A stretch of 64,000 bases of DNA from Rivularia sp963920925. Lineage in GTDB: Bacteria > Cyanobacteriota > Cyanobacteriia > Cyanobacteriales > Nostocaceae. The DNA lies in NCBI RefSeq assembly GCF_963920925.1, contig NZ_CAWUDI010000022.1:62001-126000 (forward strand). The letters run 5' to 3'. The position numbers and the translations under genes were made by a program. This document shows, piece by piece, positions 54,065 through 63,163 of this stretch (position 1 is the first letter of the stretch; each line of letters opens with the position of its first letter). The notes under the pieces were generated by a model that had not been told where the DNA came from, did no database searches, and worked only from the letters and a program-made list of their open reading frames with translations.

Positions 54065-54715
54065 ATGGCTGACTCAACAAGAAAAAATTCCTCGTCAAAA
54101 AAACCATCTCGGAGTCGCTCCCGCGAAGCTACTCAAGCAGAAATCTTGGATGCAGCAGTAGAGGAATTTGCTCTAAATGGACTTGCGAATGCTCGTATTG
54201 AAACCATCGCAGCCAATACTGGTGTTACTAAAGCGATGATTTATTACTATTTCCAAAGCAAAGAAGGTTTATATTTGGCGGTTTTAGAAAGAGGATTTAA
54301 TGTTTATATGCGGCCGCTTCAAGAACTTTCTTTAGATAATTTACCTCCTGAAACTGCTTTAGAACAATTTGTACGCTGTCTTCTTTCTAATTTAGTAAAA
54401 AATCCCAATTGGCCGTTGATTATGTGTTATGAAGCACTGCAAAATCAAGGAGAGTATTATAAGCAAATTAATATTCACAGTATTGATGAAATATTGATTG
54501 CTATTTTAAAGCGAGGAGTTGCAGATAATAGCTTTCGTTTTCTCGAACCTAGAATGACGGCTAATGATATTATTGGCATTTGTGTATTTTATTTTCTCAG
54601 TCGAGAAGGAGTTAAACACCTTTTTCCTGGTAAAAAGATGTTCGGTAAGCAGATGTTAGAATTACACGTGCAACAGTCAATTGAATTCATTATGGCAGGA
54701 GTACGGCATAATTGA
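54065..54715 (+). CDS. TetR-family transcriptional regulator
   Basis: 217 residues from ATG 54065 (MADSTRKNSSS); a TTG six codons upstream is less likely. A basic, Ser-rich tail (about 20 residues) precedes the TetR HTH: ILDAAVEEFALNGLANARIE, then IAANTGVTKAMIYYYFQSKEG. The C-terminal ligand domain is TetR_C-like. It is transcribed divergently from the FAD monooxygenase and converges with the next TetR gene. Likely local repressor; ligand unknown. Confidence 0.88.
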   Translation: MADSTRKNSSSKKPSRSRSREATQAEILDAAVEEFALNGLANARIETIAANTGVTKAMIYYYFQSKEGLYLAVLERGFNVYMRPLQELSLDNLPPETALEQFVRCLLSNLVKNPNWPLIMCYEALQNQGEYYKQINIHSIDEILIAILKRGVADNSFRFLEPRMTANDIIGICVFYFLSREGVKHLFPGKKMFGKQMLELHVQQSIEFIMAGVRHN

Positions 54716-54736
54716 AAATCAAATTAAAATCAAAAA

Positions 54737-55309
54737 TCAAACTTGAGCATCGATCAACATCTCCGCAGCATCTTTTAAATTACTTTCAAACCCACTAAAC
54801 CCAAATAATCTTCTTTGCGAAAACGCTCCATCTATCAACAATAATAAATACTTCCCCAACTGTTCCGTATTGGGAATACCTGCATTTTCTGCCACGATTA
54901 TTAAACGGTGAAGCATTTCTTTTTTATGTGCGATCGCCACTCGATGCCCTGGATAATCTAGTTGAGGAAATTCGCTGGTAGTTATCAAAAACGGACAACC
55001 GTAACACTCCGGTTTCATCAATAGTTCGTCTATCCACTCGAATACTGCTAATAACTGCGCTTTGGGATTATCTGGATGCTTTCCCACTGCAATATCAAAA
55101 CATTCCCAAAAAAGGCGGTTACGCTCTTCTAAAAACGCCACAACTAAATCATCTTTTGATGGAAAATAACGGTAAAGCGTCGTTTTAGCAACTCCCGATT
55201 CGGCGATGATTCTATCTACCCCTACAGCTTGAATCCCATACTGGTAAAATAGATCGCTAGCAACCTTTAATATACGTTCTCGCGCCGAACCATCGGCTTT
55301 TCTTGGCAT
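54737..55309 (-). CDS. TetR-family repressor of the adjacent reductase
   Basis: 190 residues with a clear TetR HTH (ILKVASDLFYQYGIQAVGVD, then AESGVAKTTLYRYFPSKDD) and a C-terminal TetR_C ligand domain containing CYGCPFL, a pattern of stress- or electrophile-responsive repressors whose Cys may sense oxidants. It faces the reductase gene across a ~120-bp spacer holding two matching palindromes, so autorepression plus control of the reductase is the natural reading. Confidence 0.9.
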   Translation of the reverse strand: MPRKADGSARERILKVASDLFYQYGIQAVGVDRIIAESGVAKTTLYRYFPSKDDLVVAFLEERNRLFWECFDIAVGKHPDNPKAQLLAVFEWIDELLMKPECYGCPFLITTSEFPQLDYPGHRVAIAHKKEMLHRLIIVAENAGIPNTEQLGKYLLLLIDGAFSQRRLFGFSGFESNLKDAAEMLIDAQV

Positions 55310-55340
55310 CTCTTTAGAACAAATCGTCTATTGACATGAT

Positions 55341-55391
55341 ACAGACCTGTCTGTTATTTTTCAAGAAGTTATACAATACAGACCTGTCTGT
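55341..55391. promoter_or_regulatory. Two TetR operator palindromes in the divergent promoter
   Basis: Identical sites ACAGACCTGTCTGT at 55341-55354 and 55378-55391 (ACAGAC and GTCTGT arms, 2-bp spacer), 37 bp apart. TTGACA at 55331-55336 just precedes the first site, so a bound repressor would cover a promoter. Arms repeated twice and facing the TetR gene make the assignment strong by position, not by experiment. Confidence 0.8.
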
Positions 55392-55431
55392 TTTTAATCA
55401 TTAATTAATTTAATTTCAGGAGTGTGAAATC

Positions 55432-56112
55432 ATGAAAATCGGCATAATCGGCAGTGGAAACATGGGACGTTCCCTCGGTATACTTTGGGCAGAGCAAGGA
55501 CATCAGGTATACTTCGGTGCGAGAACGGTAGAGAAGGGTAAAGCTGTTGCAGATACGGCTGGAAATAGCACTCAAGGCGGTACCAACGATGAAGCCGCAG
55601 CCTTTGGAGAGGTGCTGCTTTACACTATCCGTGGCGTGAATCCAGAAGAAGTTGTTTCCGATCTAGAAGTGTTGTCAGGAAAGGTTTTCATTGATTGCAA
55701 TAACTTTGAAATTCCCGAAGGTTTTGCTTATCCCCCTATAGAACAATCTTTAGCTGAAAAGTTAGCGTTAGAGGTTCCAAAAGTTCGGGTAGTTAAAGCA
55801 TTTAATACGATGGCGCAAGAAGTTTTTGAACTTGTACCGACACCGTTGAAAGATAATAACGTTTCTTGTTTTGTCGCGGGGGATGACGAAGAAGCCAGAA
55901 ATATCGTAATGAAGCTTGCGGAAGATATTGGATTTAACCCAGTTGATTGCGGTGGTTTGCGAAATGCGCGTTTGTTGGAAGGGATGGGGAATTTTATTCG
56001 ATTCATGATAATCGGTCAAAAATTGGGTTCTTATGCAACAATTTCAGTTAACGTGCTTCCTGCCGCAGAAAAAGAGCGTTTGGGGGGAAGACAGGTTTCT
56101 AAATTAAATTAA
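55432..56112 (+). CDS. NADPH-dependent F420-reductase-like oxidoreductase
   Basis: 226-residue Rossmann protein (MKIGIIGSGNMGRSLGILWA) of the NADP oxidoreductase, coenzyme F420-dependent family; in cyanobacteria it more likely reduces small carbonyls or quinones, as F420 use is uncertain. Also FIDCNNFEIPEG, VVKAFNTMAQEVF and the C-terminal NARLLEGMGNFIRFM. AGGAG at 55418-55422 precedes ATG 55432. Divergent from the TetR repressor with paired operators, so probably induced by an electrophile or its product. Confidence 0.85.
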   Translation: MKIGIIGSGNMGRSLGILWAEQGHQVYFGARTVEKGKAVADTAGNSTQGGTNDEAAAFGEVLLYTIRGVNPEEVVSDLEVLSGKVFIDCNNFEIPEGFAYPPIEQSLAEKLALEVPKVRVVKAFNTMAQEVFELVPTPLKDNNVSCFVAGDDEEARNIVMKLAEDIGFNPVDCGGLRNARLLEGMGNFIRFMIIGQKLGSYATISVNVLPAAEKERLGGRQVSKLN

Positions 56113-56131
56113 TCACGTTGAAGGTGGATTA

Positions 56132-57247
56132 TTAAAAAAAGTGAAATAGCCAGTGTAAACCGAATTGAAAAAGGTTGCTCGCTAGCACTAATATCAACAC
56201 AGCGTAGAGAGAGAATCTACCTTTGTGGTTTGTCCAATCCTCTGTAGGTGTAGGGGTTTCGGTCGAATCCGATACTAAGGGTAGATTTGCTTTAGCGATT
56301 ACTCCAGCTCGCTCTTCTTGCAAACAGCAAACTTTGGTGGTGGAATATTGGCTCCAGCCTCGTTGCTCTGCTTCTTCAAAGTCTTTGGCACTCAAGCTTA
56401 AGTGGGGGACTTTGACGTTGCGATCGCTAGCCATATTCAGAGCAAGCCGCAAATCCTTATGCAGTAATTTGACAGTAAAGGCGGGGTGTTGAGAGATATC
56501 GTCACAGCGTCGTGAGAACCAATAGTGGGGTAAGCCGTGAATGTCTCCAGGGTTTTGAGCAAAAGATCCCAAGCGCAGGGTATCCCAAATAGTTTGTAAT
56601 TCAATTCCCTGAGCTAAACCCAAAGTAATTCCTTCACTCACGGCTTGAACTGCGATCGCGTTTACAGCATTGTGGATCAGCTTGCATTTAGTTCCAGAGC
56701 TAATCTCTCCACAGTATAGAACGCGATCGGCCATTAATTGGAGCAGGGGCTGAACTTTGGAGAAGGTTTCTTTTGAGCCACCGGCTAGAACGGCTAAACC
56801 CATGTCTTTCTGGCTTTGGGCACCTACAGGGCAATCATTAAAGGGGGCATCTAACATCTCAACCCCCAATTTTTGCATAGTTTGATGAAGTTTAAGCACT
56901 GTTTCCACAGAGTTGGTGGTAATATCCACGTAGACACTACCCGGTTGCAATCCTTGACAAAGGTTGTCTTCGCACTCCATCACCGCACTCATAACGTCAG
57001 CCGGAGTCGGTAGGGAAGTAAAAATTACCTGCGAAGAAATTGCAACTTCGGCACAACTATCGGTGATGCGGGCACCGAGGGGCTGCAACTCTGCCATAGA
57101 ATCTGGATTGATGTCGTACACATAAACTTCATAGCCGTGGGCTAGAAAATTAGCGGCTTGTCGCCCTCCAATATTGCCACAACCGATGATACCGAGAGTC
57201 GGACGATTGGAGGAGGATTCAGTTGTTGTGCTGTTGCTTGTTAACAT
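56132..57247 (-). CDS. Beta-hydroxyacid dehydrogenase-like protein with C-terminal membrane helix
   Basis: 371 residues, of the 6PGDH/3-hydroxyisobutyrate dehydrogenase superfamily. N-terminal NAD(P) fold LGIIGCGNIGGRQAANFL, then VDITTNSVET and DAPFNDCPVGAQ (substrate loop), the catalytic Lys in GTKCKLIHNAVNA, and a helical C-terminal domain. Residues after ~345 (GRFSLYAVLILVLASNLFQF then GLHWLFHFF) form a hydrophobic helix not normal for this family, suggesting membrane anchoring. First gene, read leftwards, beyond the NRPS and methyltransferase genes, with a 390-bp gap; a shared upstream segment links it to the NRPS. Substrate unknown; serine-like hydroxyacids are the family's range. Confidence 0.85.
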   Translation of the reverse strand: MLTSNSTTTESSSNRPTLGIIGCGNIGGRQAANFLAHGYEVYVYDINPDSMAELQPLGARITDSCAEVAISSQVIFTSLPTPADVMSAVMECEDNLCQGLQPGSVYVDITTNSVETVLKLHQTMQKLGVEMLDAPFNDCPVGAQSQKDMGLAVLAGGSKETFSKVQPLLQLMADRVLYCGEISSGTKCKLIHNAVNAIAVQAVSEGITLGLAQGIELQTIWDTLRLGSFAQNPGDIHGLPHYWFSRRCDDISQHPAFTVKLLHKDLRLALNMASDRNVKVPHLSLSAKDFEEAEQRGWSQYSTTKVCCLQEERAGVIAKANLPLVSDSTETPTPTEDWTNHKGRFSLYAVLILVLASNLFQFGLHWLFHFF

Positions 57248-57639
57248 ATATTGCTTGACTGCTTGTGTCTCAGATTAGATGATGATGATAATTAGCTGCA
57301 TTTAAAATCGGAATAATCCTCAAGTCTTATTACCGTATTAATGAAGATAATTTTTGAGCCTGGAGCATATTTTTTCTAAAATATTTTATACTAAATACGG
57401 TAATATTATGTCCGCGTCCTTATAAGTCGAATCTGTTTAGATAAGTATGCATTCAGGTGTCCGGTTGCTTGTCATCTTCTAGCCTGACAGGAATAGCGCT
57501 TCTTATTAATGTCTGCATCGCTATGATTAAAAAGCAAGCTCTATATCATGGTGTTGGGTTATGCCTTCGCTCTACCCAACATACTGTCTTTACACACCGC
57601 CTTGATGTGTATAGTTTTAACTGTAATCAAACCACAAGC
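57248..57639. promoter_or_regulatory. Upstream region with segment shared with the NRPS leader
   Basis: 392-bp gap between the dehydrogenase and the methyltransferase. Bases 57391-57474 align without gaps to 62910-62993 upstream of the NRPS gene (ATGTC-GCG-CCTT--AAGTCG and ATT-AGGTGTC-GGTTGCTTGT conserved). Both lie upstream of leftward genes in the same relative orientation. The rest holds no gene. Confidence 0.65.
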
Positions 57640-58680
57640 TTAGGATATCGGGCTAAATTCCATCGCGGTTAAGCTTGTTCCTGTAGGAATGACTTGTTCT
57701 AATTTAAAACCACTAGCTGACAATAAATCCTTATATTCTTGTTCGGTGCGCCAATAACCCCCTGGATTTGTAATCATCATCTGTACGGCAGCCAAAGCTG
57801 GCATGGTTCCATCGGGATATTCTACAGGGGCACCAAGAGCAGGTACTAGAGTTTGTAGAAGTATGAGTTTACCATGTTTGGGGAGAGCTTCCCTACAGTT
57901 AGTAAGTACCTTAATTGAATCCTCTTTACTAAACACTGAGAGAAAATACTTCATTACAATGGCATCGGCTCCTTTTGGCAAAGATTCCAAAGCACTGCCA
58001 CCAACAACTTGCACGTGCCCATTAACTTCATATTTAGAAAAGTTATTAGGAGCAGTTTCTACTTCATGGGGTAAGTCAAACAAAATGCCTTTACAGCCAA
58101 ATCTCTTGACAATATTGGCAATTAATGTACCTTGATTTCCTCCTACATCCATTACCGTTTCAAAACGACCAAAATCATAAACTTCAAATAAAGCATCAAC
58201 AACTTCATTAGTTAAAAAACTCATGGCATTGTTGAACAGGTTTTTACTCTTTGGATTATGTGTCATATAGGAACTGTAAAAATCTTCATTTTTAGCTAGT
58301 TCAAAAGGCACTTCTCCAGTCTTTAAACCGTTTTCCAATTCCCTCCAACCATCCCACATATTAGGTTCTGTAATATGCATTAAAAAATCACCAATAGATG
58401 GGGAACCATTACTAATCAAAAGTTGTGATAATTCTGTAGCGGCAAAAACCCGTCCTGGTTTTTCTGCAATTACTCCTAAATGAGCTAAAGCCCGCAGCAC
58501 AACATAAAGCTTATCAACTTTAGTATCAGTTTTTTCGGCAATTTTATCAACAGGTAAAGGTCCATTTTGTAACAAGTCTGGTATCCCTAAATTTGTCGCA
58601 ACATAAACGCACTGACTTTGCCAGTAACCGTAGATAATGCGATAAATTTTCTTTTTGGATTCAGATGCAGAGCCTAACAT
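57640..58680 (-). CDS. O-methyltransferase-like protein, catalytic His replaced
   Basis: 346-residue class I SAM-dependent methyltransferase of the plant-COMT/acetylserotonin-MT type: N-terminal winged-helix dimerisation domain (PDLLQNGPLPVDKIAEKT, LRALAHLGVIAE), then the SAM loop VMDVGGNQGTLIANI and GILFDLPHEVE. The position of the catalytic His of this family (normally in LHDW) reads YFLSVFSKED, so the base is Ser; I verified the codons. The natural acceptor and even the reaction are therefore uncertain. It lies 27 bp after the NRPS gene, so they are co-transcribed. Confidence 0.88.
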   Translation of the reverse strand: MLGSASESKKKIYRIIYGYWQSQCVYVATNLGIPDLLQNGPLPVDKIAEKTDTKVDKLYVVLRALAHLGVIAEKPGRVFAATELSQLLISNGSPSIGDFLMHITEPNMWDGWRELENGLKTGEVPFELAKNEDFYSSYMTHNPKSKNLFNNAMSFLTNEVVDALFEVYDFGRFETVMDVGGNQGTLIANIVKRFGCKGILFDLPHEVETAPNNFSKYEVNGHVQVVGGSALESLPKGADAIVMKYFLSVFSKEDSIKVLTNCREALPKHGKLILLQTLVPALGAPVEYPDGTMPALAAVQMMITNPGGYWRTEQEYKDLLSASGFKLEQVIPTGTSLTAMEFSPIS

Positions 58681-58707
58681 AATTAATTCCCAAAACTTAT
58701 ACTTGTA

Positions 58708-61700
58708 CTATTTTAAACTATTCTTTAAACGTTCTGCTAATACTTTTAAGTTTGGTTGCTTTACGAATGAATAATGACTGCCAGGAACCGACTGAAGCTC
58801 AACATCGGCGGCATCTAAAATAGCATACAATTCCACCCAAACTAGCTGAGGATCGGGTGCCTGAAAATGTCGTTCTCGCGGTCGAAAAACTGTTACTTTC
58901 CCTGGATAAGAACGACGCTTATAGGCATAAGTAGCTTTTAAAGTTCCTACCATGACATCTATAAAACGTCGATTTTGTTCGCGACTAGCTTCTGGTGGAA
59001 ATAATCCCGCTCTTTCGGCTTTATCAATAATAAACTCGATTTTTTCTTCTGGGTTCAATCCTTTTAATTCATCTTCGCTGACAAAATTTTCGGTGCCAAA
59101 AGCACCTCCAAAGTATCGACTTAATGCACCTGTTAAATACAGATTATCAATTTTTTTATTAGGGTCTAGTAAAATGGGAACCCAAGAATCTAAAATAGCC
59201 AATAAACTTACTTCTCTTCCTTGTTGAAGTAACTGTTGTGCCATTTCAAATGCAACTACTCCCCCAAAAGACCAACCCCCAATTTGTAATGGCCCTTCTG
59301 GTTGAAATTCTTGAATATTTCTGACATAAAACTCAGCCATGTCTTCTACCTTAGTCAAGACTTTTTCTCCTCGATTAAAGCCTTGCGCTTGTAAACCATA
59401 AAAGGGTTGATTATTACCTAAATAATGGGATAATTCTTGATAACAAAGTACGTGGCCGCCAGCAGGATGGACGCAGAAAAATGCTTGCTTATTACCTTGG
59501 GTTTGAATTGGAACCAAGCTTGAAGTTTTTTGTTGTTTTTGCTCTCGGATTAACTTTGATAAATCTTCTACTGTCCGATTTGTAAAAAGTGTTGATAAAG
59601 GTAATTGTTTATCAAAGCGGCGCTGAATTTTCGCCATTAAATTGATTGCTAAGAGAGAATGTCCCCCCAATTCAAAGAAATTATCTTTAACTCCAACTGG
59701 GTTAATATCGAGAATTTCTGACCAAATTTCTGCTAATTTTTGTTCGATGCGATCGCGTGGTGCAATAAAATTATCGCTTTGATTAAAATTAGAGATATCG
59801 GGTGCGGGTAGAGCGCGACGGTTAACCTTTCCATTTGCTGTTAATGGCAGTTGCGACAAAATCACAAAGGCTGAAGGTATCATATAGTCGGGTAATTTAC
59901 TTGCGATCGACTCCCGCAGACTTGTAATACTCGGTTGAGATTTCCCAGAAACTATATAGGCAACTAAACGCTTAACTCCTGGAGTATCTTCCCTCGCCAT
60001 CACCAAGCTTTCCCGTACTTGATGATGTTGAGTTAAAACCGATTCAATTTCTCCTAACTCAATCCGATTCCCCCGAATTTTGACTTGATTATCTAAACGC
60101 CCTAAATATTCAATATTACCATCGGGTAGATAACGAGCTAAATCGCCTGTCTTATAAAGTAATGGCGATTTAAAATCATCTACAAAAGGATTGTTAATAA
60201 ACTTTTGTGCTGTCAACTCTGGGTGATTTAAGTAGCCTCGCGCTAACTGTACCCCACCTAGATACAATTCTCCAGCGACTCCTATGGGAACTGGTTGTAA
60301 ATCCGGATTTAAAATATAAGTTTGGGTATTGGCAATGGGACGACCAATTGGTACACTCTTATATTGAGTATCGGGTTGACAATGCCAGTAGGTAACATCA
60401 ATAGCAGTTTCGGTGGGGCCATAAAGATTATGTAATTGTGCTTTCAAAACAGCAGCAAAAAACCGTTGTTGTAAGCTAATAGATAAAGCTTCTCCACTAC
60501 AAAATACTTGTCTCAAACTGCGACAAGATTTAATATCGGCAACTTCCAGAAAAATTTCAAGCATGGAAGGCACAAAATGAAGCGTGGTAATTTGTTGAGA
60601 GTCAATTAGTTTAGCCAGGTAGTTAGGATCTTTGTGCCCTTCTGGTTTCGCAACTACTAATATAGCTCCTGTAATTAATGTCCACCAAAATTCCCACCCG
60701 GAAACATCAAAACTAAAAGGGGTTTTTTGCAATACGCGATCGCCGGAGGTTAATTGGTATTCATCCTGCATCCACAAAATCCGATTAACCACTCCTTTAT
60801 GGGTGTTCATTGTTCCTTTCGGTTTTCCCGTGGAACCGGATGTATAAATGATATAAATTAAGTTGTCTGGAGTAACATTACTAACCGGATTTTCTTCACT
60901 TTCATTTGCAATATTCTCCCAATTTGAATCTAAATCAATAACAGTCCCTTGAAATTCACTTAGATTTTCTCGTAAATGATTCTGAGTTAGTAAAACGGGA
61001 ACTTGTGAATTTTCTAAGATATAATTAATCCGCTCGGTAGGATAAGTTGGATCGATAGGAAGATAAGCACCACCAGCTTTTTGAATTCCCAACAATCCAA
61101 CCACCATTTCTAACGATCGCTCTACACAAATTCCTACCTTAGTTTCTGGTTTTACTCTTAATTTTTGCAGATAATGTGCTAATTGATTAGCCCGATTATT
61201 TAACTCCCGGTAAGTTAATTCTGTCCCTTCAAAAACTACTGCGACTGTTTGTGGTGTTTTCTCGACTTGTGCTTCAAATAATTGATGTAAACAGTAAGAA
61301 TTATCGTAAACTTTTTTCGTATCGTTCCATTCTAGCAATATTTGCTGTTTCTCGGAGTCACTCAGCATCGGTAATTTACCTACTGTTGTCTGAGGATTTT
61401 CTACAATTGCCGTAAGTAAATTTTGGAAATGTTCGGCGATTTGAGCAACCGTTGCAGCTTCTAATATATCGGTATTGTACTTAAAGTAGCCTTCAAAAGA
61501 TTCTGGTAACTCTATTACTTCTAAACTTAGTTCAAAATCTGTATGAAGTTGTGGTAGTTGATAGTGTTCTAATTTTAATTCTTTTGCTTCTAATGATTTT
61601 TTCTGCTTAGAATAACTAAAAGCTGCTTGACAAATAGGAGGATGACTCAAATCAGATGATTTAATTTGTTTGACGAGTAAAGCAAACGGATAATCTTTAT

Positions 61701-62670
61701 ACTTATCTATTTCAAATAATGTTTTACTAACTTTACTCAAAAAATCTGTAAATTTTAAATTTCCCCAAATTGCATCTCTAACAACAGTAACATTAGTTAG
61801 ATTGCCAACAACTTTTTTAAATAATGGCTTATTTTCTCGGTTCTGCAATAAACCGACAAGAATATCTTCTTCTCCAGTGTAGCGGTAAAGCAGCACTTTA
61901 AATACTGCTAATAGTATCTCTTCAACTGTTACTGCTTGTGCTTCGTCGAGTTGTTTAATTTGTTGACTTAATTGCGGTTTTATGCTGAACTTTATCGAAG
62001 CGCCATTGTAAGTTCTAATAGTTGGACGAGCAGAATTTGTCGGTAACTCCAACACGGGTAATTCATCACTTAACTTCTGCTGCCAATAATCACCAACTTT
62101 TTTTCCTGACTCACTATTAACAAAGTCTAATTTTTTCTGAATATAGTTTGTGCGATCGGATGTATTTAATGGAGGTAAATTTGGGCGATTACCATTTAAA
62201 ATTGACTCATAGATAGCCACAAAATCGTTTACTAATATTAATAATGACTCCGAATCGGCAGCAATTTGATGAGCTGCTAACAATAAAATATGTTCACTAA
62301 CCGAACGACTAAATAAACAAGCACGGAATGCCCCAGCATCTAAATTAAAATGTTGTTTTGCCTTTTGTAATATCTGCCGATTTAATTCCTCGTCGTTCCA
62401 GGAAGATGCATCTATATTTTCAAAATCTATCTTAGCAGTTTCCCGAACTTCTTGAATAATTTTTTCATCTTGTTCGTAATAGATACTGCACAGAATAGAG
62501 TGACGTTGTGTTAAAGCTTGCAGCGTATTTTTTACAGCTTGAATATCTACAGCAGATTTAATCCGAATTGAAGCGGATATTTTGTCACTAAGACCTGTAG
62601 AATTAAGTTTATATAGAAACCAATTGGCTTGCTGTAGGTGGGAAGTAGAAAAATATTTTACCGTAGACAT
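58708..62670 (-). CDS. Nonribosomal peptide synthetase, C-A-PCP-TE (serine-type)
   Basis: 1320-residue single-module NRPS with the EntF-like order. C domain (1-430): the motif expected as HHxxxDG reads HQIAADS near residue 132. A domain (~455-960): A3 YTSGSTGKPKG, A5 NLYGPTE and A10 NGKVNRRALP are intact. Reading the ten specificity positions gives D V W H F S L I D K, close to EntF's serine code (DVWHFSLVDK, from memory). PCP: LGGHSLL, Ser near 1003. TE: GWSFGG nucleophile Ser near 1134 and His in PGSHYSF near 1298. Predicted to activate serine and release it or a serine-containing product. ATG at 62670. Confidence 0.95.
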   Translation of the reverse strand: MSTVKYFSTSHLQQANWFLYKLNSTGLSDKISASIRIKSAVDIQAVKNTLQALTQRHSILCSIYYEQDEKIIQEVRETAKIDFENIDASSWNDEELNRQILQKAKQHFNLDAGAFRACLFSRSVSEHILLLAAHQIAADSESLLILVNDFVAIYESILNGNRPNLPPLNTSDRTNYIQKKLDFVNSESGKKVGDYWQQKLSDELPVLELPTNSARPTIRTYNGASIKFSIKPQLSQQIKQLDEAQAVTVEEILLAVFKVLLYRYTGEEDILVGLLQNRENKPLFKKVVGNLTNVTVVRDAIWGNLKFTDFLSKVSKTLFEIDKYKDYPFALLVKQIKSSDLSHPPICQAAFSYSKQKKSLEAKELKLEHYQLPQLHTDFELSLEVIELPESFEGYFKYNTDILEAATVAQIAEHFQNLLTAIVENPQTTVGKLPMLSDSEKQQILLEWNDTKKVYDNSYCLHQLFEAQVEKTPQTVAVVFEGTELTYRELNNRANQLAHYLQKLRVKPETKVGICVERSLEMVVGLLGIQKAGGAYLPIDPTYPTERINYILENSQVPVLLTQNHLRENLSEFQGTVIDLDSNWENIANESEENPVSNVTPDNLIYIIYTSGSTGKPKGTMNTHKGVVNRILWMQDEYQLTSGDRVLQKTPFSFDVSGWEFWWTLITGAILVVAKPEGHKDPNYLAKLIDSQQITTLHFVPSMLEIFLEVADIKSCRSLRQVFCSGEALSISLQQRFFAAVLKAQLHNLYGPTETAIDVTYWHCQPDTQYKSVPIGRPIANTQTYILNPDLQPVPIGVAGELYLGGVQLARGYLNHPELTAQKFINNPFVDDFKSPLLYKTGDLARYLPDGNIEYLGRLDNQVKIRGNRIELGEIESVLTQHHQVRESLVMAREDTPGVKRLVAYIVSGKSQPSITSLRESIASKLPDYMIPSAFVILSQLPLTANGKVNRRALPAPDISNFNQSDNFIAPRDRIEQKLAEIWSEILDINPVGVKDNFFELGGHSLLAINLMAKIQRRFDKQLPLSTLFTNRTVEDLSKLIREQKQQKTSSLVPIQTQGNKQAFFCVHPAGGHVLCYQELSHYLGNNQPFYGLQAQGFNRGEKVLTKVEDMAEFYVRNIQEFQPEGPLQIGGWSFGGVVAFEMAQQLLQQGREVSLLAILDSWVPILLDPNKKIDNLYLTGALSRYFGGAFGTENFVSEDELKGLNPEEKIEFIIDKAERAGLFPPEASREQNRRFIDVMVGTLKATYAYKRRSYPGKVTVFRPRERHFQAPDPQLVWVELYAILDAADVELQSVPGSHYSFVKQPNLKVLAERLKNSLK

Positions 62671-63163
62671 GACTTAACTTAGATTATTTAGGCTTTTTTA
62701 TTTAGGCTTGGGATAAATCGAAACTAGATCGAAATTATTTCTGCTTTCTGCTAATAGTTGTTAAAAAAGTTCCACAAGCCAATTATGTAGTAAAACTCCC
62801 ATACAGACGGGAAAATCTGCGAAGTACAGCACTCCCAATTGCTGTACTCTGACTGAAGTCGGCAATAAAGATGAATTTTCTGATGTCATAAATTTGTACT
62901 AAATATAATCTAAATACATTAATATCATGTCAGCGCCCTTGCAAGTCGCATACCTCGAAAAAATACTGTATTTAGGTGTCGGGTTGCTTGTAAAGTGGTA
63001 AAATTAGAAATCGCTTAGCCTTGAGAGCTAAGCGAAGCAATTTTAAATTAATTCATCCCCAGGCATCTTGACGAGAAACAAAAACAGTGTTTATTTGAAG
63101 TTCTCGATTTATATATTCTTCATTGCCTGTTCCCTGTTTCCCGTTCCCTATCCCCTGTTCCCT
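62671..63163. promoter_or_regulatory. NRPS upstream region with shared segment and hairpin
   Basis: 493 bp between the NRPS start and the methyltransferase end. It carries the shared segment (62910-62993, see 57391-57474), a 9-bp hairpin TCGCTTAGC/GCTAAGCGA at 63011-63035 that may end the upstream methyltransferase transcript, and GTTCCCTGTTTCCC-type runs near 63125-63165. The NRPS promoter should lie between 62671 and ~62900. Confidence 0.6.
63011..63035 (-). terminator. 9-bp stem-loop downstream of the methyltransferase gene
   Basis: TCGCTTAGC and GCTAAGCGA with a 7-nt loop. On the minus strand it is followed by TTTCTAATTTT. Good position to end the leftward methyltransferase transcript and separate it from the NRPS promoter. 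Confidence 0.5.

Noticed and set aside
58708..62670. Enterobactin-type siderophore synthesis
   Set aside because: The EntF-like architecture is suggestive, but no dihydroxybenzoate genes, receptor or transporter are in the window, and the C motif is degenerate.
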